64,000 nucleotides of DNA from Streptomyces barkulensis (GCF_002843305.1 NZ_PGSG01000091.1:55131-119130); one strand, 5' to 3'. Shown: positions 44,724 to 53,381, counted from the first letter of the stretch. Notes: generated by a model from the sequence alone, not told the origin. Translations and numbers: made by a program.

Positions 44724-46418
44724 CTACTGCCCGCCCTCGCGAGCCCCTCCCCCGGTCCCCTCGGCACCTCCGGGGGCCTCCCCCTCACCGCCTTCACCGC
44801 CCTCGCCGTCCCGTTTGCCCGCGCCCCACTCCCGCGTCCTGCGCTCCCGCTCCATCCGCCGCCGCAGCGCGGCGGGCGGGCCGGTGAGCTCGGGGAAGTC
44901 CGTCCGCATGGCGCGGACCAGCGCGTACATCATCAGGAACGCCAGGACGAAGAACGGCAGACCGAGCACCGTGATCACCTCGGCGAGCGCGTCGAGGCCG
45001 CTCTTGCCGGTGGCCGCGATCAGAGTTCCCGCGACCACGCCCTCGGTGATCGCCCAGAACACCCGCTGCCGCGTCGGCCCGCCCTCCTCCCGCTGCCCGG
45101 CGCTGAGCATGTCCACCACCAGGGACGCCGAGTCCGAGGAGGTGGTGAAGAAGATGACCACGATCAGCACCGACAGGGCCGAGACGAAGGTGGTGAGCGG
45201 GTAGTTCTCCAGGAAGGTGAAGAGCGCGCCGGGGATGTCGCCCTCCTCCACCACGTTCCGCACCAGCCCGCCCGCGCCGTTCATCTCGATGTCGATGGCG
45301 GACATCCCGAAGACGCTGAACCACACGATGGTGAAGGCCGTGGGCAGCGCGAGGACGCCGAGGACGAACTCGCGGATCGTGCGGCCCCTGGAGATGCGGG
45401 CGATGAAGATGCCCACGAACGGCGACCAGGTGATCGTCCAGGCCCAGTAGAACACCGTCCAGGTGCCCTGCCAGCCGGTGTTGGCGAAGGTGTCGTTCCA
45501 GAAGGCCAGCGAGACCAGCGAGGACAGGTAGACGCCGACGTTCTCGATGATCCCCTTGGCCAGGAACAGCGTCGCGCCGGTGGCGAACACGAAGAGCATC
45601 AGCCCGACGGCCATGACGATGTTGATGTTCGACAGCCGCCTGATGCCCTTGTCCAGGCCGTAGACCACCGAGGTGGTGGCGATGGCGGTGATCACGATGA
45701 TCAGCAGGACCTGCACCAGCGAGTTCTCCGGCAGGCCGAACAGCCGCGCCAGCCCGCTGTTGATCTGCATCGTGCCCAGACCGATGGAGACGGCGACGCC
45801 GAAGAGCGTGCCCATCACCGCCGCGATGTCCACGATCCGGCCCGCCGTGCCGTACACCCGGTCCCCCAGCAGGGGGTACAGGACCGAGCTGACCCGGAAC
45901 GGCATCCCTCGCACGTAGACGAAGTAGGCGAACGTCAGCGACGGCAGACAGAAGATCGACCAGGTGTGCAGGCCGAAGTGGTACAGCGAGTAGGCCATCG
46001 CCATCCGGGCGGCCTCGGTGCTCTCCGGCTCGACGCCCTGCTGGGGCGGCTCGGCGAAGTGGCTGATCGGCTCGGCGACCCCCCAGAACATCAGGATCGT
46101 GCCGATCCCGGCGGCGAACAGCATCGCGAACCAGGTGCGCGTGCTGTACTCCGGGCGGTCGTCCTGGGCGCCCAGGCGGATGTGGCCGTAGCGGCTGACG
46201 GCGATCCAGAGCAGATAGACCAGGAAGGTCGTCACGCCCAGGATGTAGAACCAGCCCAGTTGGGTGAGCAGCCATTCCGAGGCCGTGGCGAAGATCCGGT
46301 CCACCTGCTCCGTCAACGAGATCGCCGCGACCACGAACAGCACGGTGAGCCCGGCCGAGGTGAAGAAGATGACCGGATCGGTACGGAGCCCCAGTAGGCG
46401 CTGCAGCTTTTCCAGCAT
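44724..46418 (-). CDS. BCCT family betaine/choline/carnitine transporter
   Basis: Sodium- or proton-coupled uptake of betaine-type osmolytes, 564 residues with about 12 membrane segments. The family signature is WAWTITWSPFVGIFIARISR. Other family blocks are GVAEPISHFAEPP and FGVAVSIGLGTMQINSGL. The C-terminal ~50 residues are a charged, Gly/Glu-rich tail that may sense osmolality, as in BetP. ATG 46418 follows AGGGAGAGG. Single-gene unit, divergent from the MNIO gene. Confidence 0.92.
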   Translation of the reverse strand: MLEKLQRLLGLRTDPVIFFTSAGLTVLFVVAAISLTEQVDRIFATASEWLLTQLGWFYILGVTTFLVYLLWIAVSRYGHIRLGAQDDRPEYSTRTWFAMLFAAGIGTILMFWGVAEPISHFAEPPQQGVEPESTEAARMAMAYSLYHFGLHTWSIFCLPSLTFAYFVYVRGMPFRVSSVLYPLLGDRVYGTAGRIVDIAAVMGTLFGVAVSIGLGTMQINSGLARLFGLPENSLVQVLLIIVITAIATTSVVYGLDKGIRRLSNINIVMAVGLMLFVFATGATLFLAKGIIENVGVYLSSLVSLAFWNDTFANTGWQGTWTVFYWAWTITWSPFVGIFIARISRGRTIREFVLGVLALPTAFTIVWFSVFGMSAIDIEMNGAGGLVRNVVEEGDIPGALFTFLENYPLTTFVSALSVLIVVIFFTTSSDSASLVVDMLSAGQREEGGPTRQRVFWAITEGVVAGTLIAATGKSGLDALAEVITVLGLPFFVLAFLMMYALVRAMRTDFPELTGPPAALRRRMERERRTREWGAGKRDGEGGEGGEGEAPGGAEGTGGGAREGGQ

Positions 46419-46634
46419 GTACCTCTCCCTGGAGGACTGGTCCGATTTTCGTCGTTCTCCGGTCCGATACGGGCGCGACACACGGGCGGCGGCCGCGAAC
46501 GGACCGGGGTGGGGCCCCGGCGAAAGCTCAGGTGAAGCTCTGAACTCCGCCGCGCGGGATTGGTGAACCCTCTGCCCGGAGATGACAACCCCACACGGGG
46601 AGGAACCGGGGAGGAACCGTCGAGGGGGGCGGGC

Positions 46635-47516
46635 GTGACACGACTGGGTACGGGGATCGGCTGGCGGCCGGCGATCGCGGACGCGATCGAGGCCCTGCCG
46701 GACGTCGGCTGGGTGGAGGTGGTCGCGGAGAACGTCTGCCCCGACCACCTTCCGCCGGCGCTGGCACGGCTGCGCGAGCGCGGCACCACCGTGGTGCCGC
46801 ACGGGGTGGGGCTCGGGCTCGGGGGCGCGCAGCGGCCCGACCCCGCCCGGCTGGCGGCGCTGGCGCGCCGGGCCGAGGCGCTGGGGGCGCCGCTGGTCAC
46901 CGAGCACATCGCGTTCGTACGGGCCGGCGGGCCGGGGACCGGGGCGCCGGGAGCCGGGGCGCCGGGAGCCGAGGGGCCGGTGATGGAGGCCGGGCACCTG
47001 CTGCCGGTGCCGCGCACCCGCGACGCGCTGGAGGTGCTCTGCGAGAACGTCATGATCGCCCAGGACGCGCTGCCCGTGCCGCTGGCCCTGGAGAACATCG
47101 CGGCCCTGCTGCCCTGGCCCGGCGAGGAGCTGAGCGAGGCGGAGTTTTTGACCGAGCTGGTGGACCGCACCGGCGTCGGCCTGCTCATCGACGTCGCCAA
47201 CCTCCACACCAACCGCGTCAACCGCGGCGAGGACCCGCTGGCCGTCCTGGACGGCCTGCCGCTGGACGCGCTGGCGTACGTGCACGTGGCGGGCGGTGTG
47301 GAGCGCGACGGGGTGTGGCACGACAGCCACGCCCACCCGGTGCCGGAGCCGGTGCTGGAGCTGCTGGCCGAGCTGTGCGCGCGCACCGATCCGCCGGGGG
47401 TGCTGCTGGAGCGCGACGACGACTTCCCTCCGGAGGAGGAGCTGACCGCCGAGCTGGCGGCCGTACGGAGCGTGTTCGAGGGCGCGGCGCGGGGCGCGGG
47501 AGGCACCCGTGCCTGA
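46635..47516 (+). CDS. DUF692 / MNIO-type iron-dependent oxidase
   Basis: Multinuclear non-heme iron oxidase of the MbnB/DUF692 class; characterised members modify cysteine residues of small peptides (methanobactin and related RiPPs). The 293-residue TIM barrel carries the metal-binding pattern: VVPHGVGLG, VTEHIAFV, LALENIAAL, IDVANLHTN, YVHVAGG, DSHAHPVP and LLERDDDFP. GTG 46635 after AGGGGGG is chosen; a TTG at 46560 is less likely. It overlaps the next gene by 8 bp. No obvious cysteine-rich precursor gene is adjacent. Confidence 0.85.
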   Translation: MTRLGTGIGWRPAIADAIEALPDVGWVEVVAENVCPDHLPPALARLRERGTTVVPHGVGLGLGGAQRPDPARLAALARRAEALGAPLVTEHIAFVRAGGPGTGAPGAGAPGAEGPVMEAGHLLPVPRTRDALEVLCENVMIAQDALPVPLALENIAALLPWPGEELSEAEFLTELVDRTGVGLLIDVANLHTNRVNRGEDPLAVLDGLPLDALAYVHVAGGVERDGVWHDSHAHPVPEPVLELLAELCARTDPPGVLLERDDDFPPEEELTAELAAVRSVFEGAARGAGGTRA

Positions 47517-48066
47517 CACCCGCCCCACCACCGGACCCGTCACCACTCCTGGAACCGGCCCCGACACCGACCCGGACACCGGACCCGACCCTGTCCCCGG
47601 CCACCGCATCGGGGCCGGCACCAGCCCTGGCCCCGACCCGGACACCGGCACCGGCACCGAGGCGGCCCGCCATCGGCTCGCCGCCGCCCAGGCCGCCCTG
47701 CTGGGCGCACTGGTCGCCGACGGCCCCGCGCCCGCCGGCTTCGACCCCGCGCGGCTGGAGGTCCAGCGCCGGGCGCTGGTCGCCAAGCGGGCCTCGGTCA
47801 TCGCCGGTATCGCGCCCGAGCTGCCGCGCATCCTGGGCGACCGCTACCGACCGGCCTTCGCCGCCTACGCCCGCGGCCGCCCCATGACCGACGGATACCG
47901 CCCGGACGCCATGCGCTTCGTCGCGCACCTGCTGGCCTCCGACCCCTCCCTGTCCCGGTACCAGCGCCGCCGCCTGCGCCGCTGGTACCGCGAACGCTCC
48001 GGCCGGGCCCCTCGGGGGTGGGGCCCGGCCGGTCTCCTCCCCCGCCTCCTGCGCCGGGGTACGTAG
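47509..48066 (+). CDS. Putative MNIO partner protein (DUF2063/HvfC-like)
   Basis: 185 residues. A low-complexity Thr/Pro/Asp/Gly N-terminus (~1-48) precedes a helical domain (~48-150: RHRLAAAQAALLGALVADG, then LEVQRRALVAKRASVIAGIA and FAAYARGRPMTDGYRPDAM). The layout resembles the N-terminal domain of DUF2063 proteins that bind the leader peptide for DUF692 enzymes. The 8-bp overlap with the oxidase supports partnership. Sequence similarity is weak, so the family call is tentative. The C-terminus is strongly basic (RYQRRRLRRWYRERSGRAPR). Confidence 0.55.
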   Translation: MPDTRPTTGPVTTPGTGPDTDPDTGPDPVPGHRIGAGTSPGPDPDTGTGTEAARHRLAAAQAALLGALVADGPAPAGFDPARLEVQRRALVAKRASVIAGIAPELPRILGDRYRPAFAAYARGRPMTDGYRPDAMRFVAHLLASDPSLSRYQRRRLRRWYRERSGRAPRGWGPAGLLPRLLRRGT

Positions 48067-48147
48067 CGGGCGGGGACGTGGCGGGCGGCCGTCCCGGAGT
48101 CCCCGCCCCCGTTGCGGAAGCCCGTCGGTGCTCTCGGCCTGGACGCC

Positions 48148-48756
48148 TCAGCGTCGGCGGCGGTTGAGCACCCCGATGAGAACGGCGAGGTCGGCGGCGC
48201 CGGCCGGGTCGTCCGCGTAGCGGGTGGTCTGGAGAGGACCGACCTCGGGAAGGATGATGCCTTCCCGTGCCAGAACATGGACCAAGGTCAACAGCGCGGC
48301 GCGGGCGTTGCCATCGGTGAAAGGATGGAAGAACGCCACATCGAGGTACGCGCGGGCCGCGCGAGCCGCCGGCGGGATGTCCGGGTCGGTCGTCTCGCGC
48401 AGGCAGGAATCGAAATCGGCCTGCGTGTCACTGGTCAGGCCGTAGCGCTCGCGGCCGGCCTTCGCGTAGGCGTCGCCCACGCGGAACGGCGCCTCTGTCG
48501 CAGCGAGGATCTCACGCTGCCAACCGGAAAGCAGGGCGAAATCCAGCGGGGTACGGCGTGCGGCGTCTTCTCGGGCCAGGGCGTACGCCGCGAGCAGGCG
48601 CTCGGCGCGAATCGGGTCGCGCCGGCGCACCGGTCCCTCGCACCAGACCCGGAACCCGTCGCGGCCGGGCGGGACCCGCTGCAGTGTTGGTGCACTTCGC
48701 CAGTCGACCTCGCGGCGTACGCGCAGCCAGACCGAGAGGCTGTCAGTAGCGGTCAT
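48148..48756 (-). CDS. Fic/Doc-type protein
   Basis: Probable nucleotidyl- or phosphotransferase that modifies a target hydroxyl. The 202-residue protein has the active-site loop FFHPFTDGNARAALL; the catalytic His, the acidic residue and the Arg are present, but the second Gly of the canonical HPFxxGNGR is Ala. A recognisable inhibitory S/TxxxE helix was not seen within the protein. ATG 48756 follows GGAGGATCTCC. It overlaps the upstream gene by 14 bp, so that gene may be its regulator or antitoxin. Confidence 0.82.
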   Translation of the reverse strand: MTATDSLSVWLRVRREVDWRSAPTLQRVPPGRDGFRVWCEGPVRRRDPIRAERLLAAYALAREDAARRTPLDFALLSGWQREILAATEAPFRVGDAYAKAGRERYGLTSDTQADFDSCLRETTDPDIPPAARAARAYLDVAFFHPFTDGNARAALLTLVHVLAREGIILPEVGPLQTTRYADDPAGAADLAVLIGVLNRRRR

Positions 48757-49465
48757 GGAGATCCTCCAGCACCGCCCTCTCACGGTGGTCCTGGTACGGG
48801 GCGTGACCGGTGAGGCCAACGGCCAGGTCCTCGCCGACGGACTCGATCAGCGCCCGCTCCGGGGAGACCCAGCTCTTGAACCTGCCGCCGATCGCGCGCT
48901 CCACAGCTCGCGCGGCTTCGGTCCGGTCCATGCCGGTGCTGGTGAGGAACCAGCCCAGGACGATCGAGGCCTGGTTGTGCCAGCCGCCCTCCGCGCCCGA
49001 GTCCAGAGTGCGGGTCACCAGCCGGACGCAGGCCCGTTCCAGGTGCCAACTGCGGTCCTCGGGGGAGGCGTCCGGCGGCGGCGCCAGTTCGGCGAAGCGC
49101 TGGGCCGTCCGCTCCAGCCACTCCCGCCACTCCAGCAGTGCGGCCACGACGCGCGCCGCGGTCTCGTCGGGGGTCGTCACCGAGCTCGGCCCGCTGACCC
49201 AGTTACCGATGGGCCCGCCGTGGCGGTAGCACCAGCTCCACCCCCAGGCCCAGGTGCCGTATCGCTCCCGGATGAGCGCGTTCACCTGGCTCTCGCACCA
49301 GTATTCGCCCTGCCACGAGCCGGCCATGCCGGAGAGCACGGGTGGCACCCACTCGCGGACCAGCGAGCGGAGGTGGGCTTCCTCGTCCTCGTCCCAGGCG
49401 AACGGGTGGCGGGCCGGATCGTTCTCGTCCCAGTTCCGAATGCCCTCGTAGGTGACGGGGGGCAC
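48743..49465 (-). CDS. Uncharacterised protein paired with Fic (possibly 5'-truncated)
   Basis: 240 residues, family not recognised; rich in Trp and acidic residues (WAWGWSWCYRHGGPIGNW; AARVVAALLEWREWLERTAQ). Translationally coupled to the Fic gene (14-bp overlap), which suggests a regulatory or antitoxin-like role. The start is uncertain: GTG 49465 has no ribosome-binding site, and the frame continues upstream, reading WADHIGQEEWPALTYNRDTL before a TGA. The sequence beyond looks like a transposase scrap, so the original 5' end may be lost. Confidence 0.6.
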   Translation of the reverse strand: MPPVTYEGIRNWDENDPARHPFAWDEDEEAHLRSLVREWVPPVLSGMAGSWQGEYWCESQVNALIRERYGTWAWGWSWCYRHGGPIGNWVSGPSSVTTPDETAARVVAALLEWREWLERTAQRFAELAPPPDASPEDRSWHLERACVRLVTRTLDSGAEGGWHNQASIVLGWFLTSTGMDRTEAARAVERAIGGRFKSWVSPERALIESVGEDLAVGLTGHAPYQDHRERAVLEDLHDRY

Positions 49466-49588
49466 ACGGTTATCAGGGAAGGGCAGGGTGTCGCGGTTGT
49501 ACGTCAGCGCTGGCCACTCTTCCTGTCCGATGTGGTCGGCCCATCAATTTCGGCCCGCACCCCCGTGCGGGCATCCGTGCAGGGCCTG

Positions 49589-49714
49589 TAGCCCGCTCTC
49601 ATCGTCATCGGGCGACGGTTCGCGCAGCGGTCGGCGCCCGGTCTCGGCGGGGCGGAAGAAGACGTACCGGCCGAGGAAGTCGACGTGGTCGAACCGGAGC
49701 GGCGAAAGACGGCG
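49589..49714 (-). pseudogene. Probable remnant of a Tn3-family transposase C-terminus
   Basis: The minus-strand frame reads RRLSPLRFDHVDFLGRYVF then FRPAETGRRPLREPSPDDDE. It resembles the C-terminal end of Tn3-type transposases (LSPLxxxHIxxxGxYxF...LRPLR). Nothing upstream in any frame continues the transposase, and no inverted repeat end was identified. Confidence 0.4.
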
Positions 49715-49819
49715 AGGAGGCCGCCGACGGTGAGCTGCCTGGCGCCAGGACCCGAACACCCGGGCGCGTCCCCCGAGCCGTACGTGCGGGCACCGCACGC
49801 GCTGACGGTGCCCGCTCAC

Positions 49820-49864
49820 GCGCAAGGCCGGCCCGGGCCCGGGTGGCCCGGGCGGGCCTTGCGC
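49820..49864 (-). terminator. Hairpin terminator of the XRE-DUF397 unit
   Basis: GCGCAAGGCCGGCCCGGGC (49820-49838) pairs with 49846-49864 over 19 bp with one mismatch and a 7-nt loop, directly after the stop of the last DUF397 gene. Confidence 0.82.
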
Positions 49865-50059
49865 TCAGACGCTCACCGCGGAGCCGCCGACGACGTCACC
49901 GACGAACGCGGCCCAACTCCGGGCCGAGAAGCAGATCGCGGCCCGCTCGACGTCCTTGGAGTCCCGCACGTACACGGCATCCGGCCCGGCGGCCACCTCC
50001 ACGCAGTCTCCGCCGTCCGATCCGCTGTGGCTGCTCTTGAACCAGTGCAGCCCATCCAC
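49865..50059 (-). CDS. DUF397 protein (second of pair)
   Basis: Small streptomycete protein of the DUF397 family, which partners Scr1-type XRE regulators. Recognised by LHWFKSSHSGSDGGDCVEVA and DAVYVRDSKD. GTG 50059 gives 64 residues and follows GGGAG; an ATG at 50101 in frame would overlap the neighbouring gene's 3' end. It lies directly behind another DUF397 gene, a tandem duplication. In related systems these proteins counteract the XRE regulator; that role is by family inference. Confidence 0.85.
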   Translation of the reverse strand: MDGLHWFKSSHSGSDGGDCVEVAAGPDAVYVRDSKDVERAAICFSARSWAAFVGDVVGGSAVSV

Positions 50060-50070
50060 GTCGCCACTCC

Positions 50071-50274
50071 CTACCTTATGAATGTCACGAACGCGGACCA
50101 TTGGTCTTGGCCGGTCCGCAGCACCGGTCCGTCGGCCAGGCTCTTGGAGTCCCGTACGTATACGGCGTCGAGGTCAGTGGCCACCTCGACGCAGTCACCA
50201 CCGCTTGTTCCGCTGTAGCTGCTCTTGAACCAAGCCAGTCCGGCGGGCTGGGCGGCATAGCGTTCGATGCTCAT
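50071..50274 (-). CDS. DUF397 protein (first of pair)
   Basis: 67-residue DUF397 protein: AWFKSSYSGTSGGDCVEVAT and DAVYVRDSKSLADGPVL, ending in WSAFVTFIR. ATG 50274 overlaps the regulator's stop codon (ATGA), so it is translated together with the XRE gene. The segment downstream of YVRDSK differs from the second copy, so the two may bind different partners. Confidence 0.9.
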   Translation of the reverse strand: MSIERYAAQPAGLAWFKSSYSGTSGGDCVEVATDLDAVYVRDSKSLADGPVLRTGQDQWSAFVTFIR

Positions 50275-51122
50275 AGCTCCCCTACCATGCGCTCGATGAG
50301 GCATGAGGACTCCTCGGTGTTGAGGGCCTGCGTGCGCAGCATCCCATACCGCAGCCAGAACTCGCTGACCTCGTCCTGATCCGACCTGACAGTCACAACA
50401 TCTTGCGCTTCGACATAGACGTGGCGCCTGCGGTCGATGGACTCCAGCAACACCATGGGGCCGTTGAGCCCACTGTGGGCGCCCCGAACGGTCGGCATGA
50501 TCTGAAGCTCGACATTCCGTCTCTGGCAGCATGACAACAAGTGATCCAGTTGCTCACGCATCACAGCTTTGCTGCCCACAACTCGTCGGAGCGCCCCCTC
50601 CTCCACGATGAACACAAAGATCGTGAAGGGGTTCCTGCGAGTCAGCAGGGCTTGACGTGCGAGGCGGGCCGCAACACGTTGCTCGACGGTCTCCTCGTCC
50701 AGCGGAGGAAAGTGGGCTTCCAGCAGCGCCTGTGCGTAGGACTCGGTCTGCAACAACCCGGGAACCAGCAGGGGATCGTACGAGAACCTGCTCAGTGCCT
50801 CGGTCTCCAGCAGCGCGGTGTTACGGAAGAAGCGCGGTAGTTTGGCCCGTTCCACGTCGTCCTGGAGGACTTCCAAGGCGCCCCGCGCCTCCAGCGCACG
50901 ATCCGCCGCGATCGTGAACGCGGCCTTCGCCGGCCGCCGTCCCTGCTCGACCGAGGCGACCTGCTCCAGCGAGTAGCCGATCGCGTCCCCGAGCTTCTGC
51001 TGGCTCAACCCGGCCTGTTTGCGGAGGTGCTGGAGCAGTCTGCCGTACGCCGACCACACCCCCGGCGGGTCGCCGCTGTCCTCCTTCACCCGTACCGCAC
51101 GGCCGTTCCGCGTGTCCCGCAC
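50271..51122 (-). CDS. Scr1-type XRE transcription regulator (HTH plus DUF5753)
   Basis: 283-residue DNA-binding regulator. The N-terminal helix-turn-helix (~20-75) contains QHLRKQAGLSQQKLGDAIGY and EQVASVEQGRRPAKA. The large C-terminal DUF5753 domain (~90-280) has LLVPGLLQTESYAQALL and EQRVAARLARQALL. GTG 51122 is a best guess among several GTG codons (51131 and 51089 are alternatives). Translationally coupled to two DUF397 genes. Likely autoregulated through the repeats at 51246-51281. Confidence 0.87.
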   Translation of the reverse strand: MRDTRNGRAVRVKEDSGDPPGVWSAYGRLLQHLRKQAGLSQQKLGDAIGYSLEQVASVEQGRRPAKAAFTIAADRALEARGALEVLQDDVERAKLPRFFRNTALLETEALSRFSYDPLLVPGLLQTESYAQALLEAHFPPLDEETVEQRVAARLARQALLTRRNPFTIFVFIVEEGALRRVVGSKAVMREQLDHLLSCCQRRNVELQIMPTVRGAHSGLNGPMVLLESIDRRRHVYVEAQDVVTVRSDQDEVSEFWLRYGMLRTQALNTEESSCLIERMVGEL

Positions 51123-51245
51123 CGCCCTCACGCCCCTTCGTCCCCGAGTCCGTCCCGCTGGTCGGCTCCCCCGGCGGCTTCCGCCGTCCGTCACCGCCGG
51201 GGACATGTCCAACGCGGCCCGCGCGGGCCGGGGCACGGTCCGGGA

Positions 51246-51281
51246 CCCGTACAACACCCGTACAAGGTCCGGTTGTACGGG
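51246..51281. promoter_or_regulatory. Operator-like repeats upstream of the XRE gene
   Basis: CCCGTACAA occurs at 51246-51254 and 51257-51265 (11-bp period). Its inverted copy TTGTACGGG is at 51273-51281. The site is 124-160 bp upstream of the regulator start. The same half-sites in the same order occur at the decayed second locus. Confidence 0.55.
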
Positions 51282-51325
51282 CCGTCGGTGGCCGGCGCAG
51301 GCCCGGCCACCGACGGCGCGTGCGG

Positions 51326-51625
51326 TCAGCGGACCCGCTCGACCGTCCGGTCGTCGGTGCGGGTGAGGTAGTCGTCCGGGTCGAGGCCCATGGCCGTGCG
51401 CCGGGGCGAGGCCCAGTACACGGCGTTGCGTTCCTCGAACGTCTCGGGACCGTCGTAGGAGATCAGCCAGACGAACCGGTTGCGCTCCCTGTCCACCCAG
51501 GCCCCGTCGATCGTGAAGCCCAGTGCCAGGCGCAGCGGGACGATCTCCTCCCGCCACCGTTCCAGCCACTCGTCCAGCATTCCGTCCCGGACGGTGTACG
51601 TACGCAGTTGTGTGGTCTTCGCCAA
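51326..51625 (-). CDS. NIPSNAP-type small protein
   Basis: 99-residue dimeric alpha-beta barrel-like protein: KTTQLRTYTVRDGMLDEWLE near the N-terminus and VWLISYDGPETFEERNAVYW in the middle. Function unknown; relatives may bind small hydrophobic ligands or act as monooxygenase-like folds. The start is TTG 51625, supported by a strong GGAGGAGG at 8 bp. It lies upstream of the XRE unit on the same strand with 200 bp and the operator repeats between. Confidence 0.78.
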   Translation of the reverse strand: MAKTTQLRTYTVRDGMLDEWLERWREEIVPLRLALGFTIDGAWVDRERNRFVWLISYDGPETFEERNAVYWASPRRTAMGLDPDDYLTRTDDRTVERVR

Positions 51626-51928
51626 GGCGGGCGCCTCCTCCGGTCGAGGGCCGCGGCCCACATGGTCAGGGGCGGCCCGGTATCGCGGACTCGCGTCATC
51701 GTCCGCCGCCTTCCGCCCTCCGCTTCGCGGGACCGGGAGGAAGGGTGCGGGGCACATACGTCCAGGTCATCACTCATTCGGGGGTGCTGGGAGGCAACCG
51801 CCCAGCGTGGGGCCGCACGTTCCGCCAACACCGGCGGCGCGGAACCGTCTTGGCCGGAAAACGCCTGCGTCGCCCGATCGGACCCAGGGAAAGGATCGGC
51901 TCGTCACTGAAAGCGACAAGGGGGTTGC

Positions 51929-53107
51929 GTGGGGTTCGGGCAAGAGTGGAAAGAGCGCTTCGAGAAGAAGCTCGACGCCTACGGCAGGAAGCTCGGCGAG
52001 ATCGACGAGAGAGTCGCGGCGGTCCGCACGTCGCTCGCCGAGGCGGCCGACAAGTCCGCGTCACCGCAGTCGCAGGTATCGGACCAGGAGCTCTACAAGC
52101 TCCGGGAGACCGTCTCCACCGGGACGATGGTCCTGCGGGAGGAGAACCGGGAACTGCGCCGGCGGCAGGAGAGGATGCTCGGCGACCTGAAGGACCTGCG
52201 CCTGGAGATCACCGGCGGCCGCACCGGGGCGCAGCCGCCGTCCGTCCCGGTCGCCCCCAGTATCGGGGAATCCGGCGAACCCGGAGACGAAGAGACGCAG
52301 GCGGCGGAAGACCCGCCGGTCGAGACCTGCGGAGTACAGGACAACCAACAGCAGGAGAAGTGCGTGGACCAGGGGCAGGGGCAGGAGCGGGAGCCGGACG
52401 GCGAGCGGCCGGATACCGGGGACGGCGTACCGGCCGCCCCGACCGGGGCGACTCCCTCCGGGGAGACCGAGGAGACGCCGGAAGAGCGCGTGAGGACGGT
52501 GAAGAAGACCGCCGAGCAGACCCTCCGGAACCGCTCCGAGGACTCCCGCGGTCGTACCGACCGCACAGCCGCGCCCCCGGCGGCGGACGGACGGCGGCTC
52601 CACGGTGTCCATGCAGACGGCGGAGACGGGCATCGGCCGGGGCGGCGGGACGGCGGCCAGGGGACGCCGCCCGACCCACTGAACGAGCACGCGGAACTGC
52701 TTCTGAACGCCGCTGGGGTGTCGCGCGCCGAACTGGTCTGCCACCGCGACACCTGGGAGTTCCTGCTCGTACAGGCCTCGCGTCACCCGCGCTTCCGCGT
52801 CCCCGGCACGGTCGAGGAGGACGCCGAAAACGGCCTGGTGTGGACGCACCTGTCCGGGCCGTCCCTCATCGCCGCTCTGATCAGCCTCTGGAAGACCCGG
52901 GAGGAGGCGAGCGAGGAGGTGGACGCGGACTGGGCGATGGCCGCCGTGCTCTACGACCGCATCCGCGACCGGCTGACCGAGGCCGGGCCCGGCGACGGAC
53001 GCCGTACCGTCCGCATCGTCCTGGACGACGGGGACGGGCCGGAGGGGACGGCGGCGGCCGCCGAGCCCTCCGCCGAGCCCTCCGGGGAGGAGTCGGAGGC
53101 CGCCTGA
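51929..53107 (+). CDS. Actinobacterial protein with N-terminal coiled coil, unknown function
   Basis: 392 residues. The first ~100 form a predicted coiled coil (FGQEWKERFEKKLDAYGRKL, ELYKLRETVSTGTMVLREEN). A disordered acidic, Gln/Glu/Asp-rich linker (~100-230) follows. The C-terminal domain (~250-360) is recognisable in other actinobacteria by AELLLNAAGVSRAELVCHRD and LSGPSLIAALISLW. No catalytic motif or membrane segment was seen. GTG 51929 after AAGGGGG. Ends at a strong terminator. Confidence 0.72.
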   Translation: MGFGQEWKERFEKKLDAYGRKLGEIDERVAAVRTSLAEAADKSASPQSQVSDQELYKLRETVSTGTMVLREENRELRRRQERMLGDLKDLRLEITGGRTGAQPPSVPVAPSIGESGEPGDEETQAAEDPPVETCGVQDNQQQEKCVDQGQGQEREPDGERPDTGDGVPAAPTGATPSGETEETPEERVRTVKKTAEQTLRNRSEDSRGRTDRTAAPPAADGRRLHGVHADGGDGHRPGRRDGGQGTPPDPLNEHAELLLNAAGVSRAELVCHRDTWEFLLVQASRHPRFRVPGTVEEDAENGLVWTHLSGPSLIAALISLWKTREEASEEVDADWAMAAVLYDRIRDRLTEAGPGDGRRTVRIVLDDGDGPEGTAAAAEPSAEPSGEESEAA

Positions 53108-53119
53108 CCCCGCCCCGCT

Positions 53120-53162
53120 CGCACCGCTGCGGCCCGGACGGCGTCCGGGCCGCAGCGGTGCG
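53120..53162. terminator. Bidirectional 20-bp hairpin
   Basis: CGCACCGCTGCGGCCCGGAC (53120-53139), GGC loop, exact reverse complement (53143-53162). It lies between the convergent coiled-coil gene and DUF397 gene. Confidence 0.88.
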
Positions 53163-53171
53163 GAACCGGGT

Positions 53172-53381
53172 TCAGCGCCCGGCCGCGAGCGCGACGAACG
53201 CGGCCCACCCGTCGCGGCCGAGCCGCAGCACGGGCCCGTCGGCCGTCTTGGAGTCCCGCACGTACACGGCCTCCGGCCCGGCGGCCACCTCCACGCAGTC
53301 CCCGCCGTTCGGGCCGCTGTGGCTGCTCCTGGCCCAGGACAGTTCACCGGGCGCGTCCCCGCCCTGCCGTTCGATGCTCAT
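53172..53381 (-). CDS. DUF397 protein of the decayed second locus
   Basis: 69 residues: LSWARSSHSGPNGGDCVEVA and EAVYVRDSKTADGPVLRLGR. ATG 53381 overlaps the TGA of a regulator fragment exactly as in the intact locus. Without its regulator it may be an orphan or act on the other XRE protein. Intact coding frame and normal codon use suggest it is still maintained or recently orphaned. Confidence 0.88.
   Translation of the reverse strand: MSIERQGGDAPGELSWARSSHSGPNGGDCVEVAAGPEAVYVRDSKTADGPVLRLGRDGWAAFVALAAGR

Larger units (their letters stand above)
49466..49864. other. 399-bp region with truncated coding remnants
   Basis: No intact gene. It holds the upstream extension of the Fic partner frame (to about 49550), a probable Tn3-type transposase C-terminal scrap (49589-49714) and the terminator of the XRE/DUF397 unit (49820-49864). 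Codon use is irregular. Confidence 0.5.

Noticed and set aside
46582..46638. 18-codon ORF just before the MNIO gene as a RiPP precursor
   Set aside because: It has no cysteine (MTTPHGEEPGRNRRGGRA) and its ribosome-binding site is too close to the ATG.
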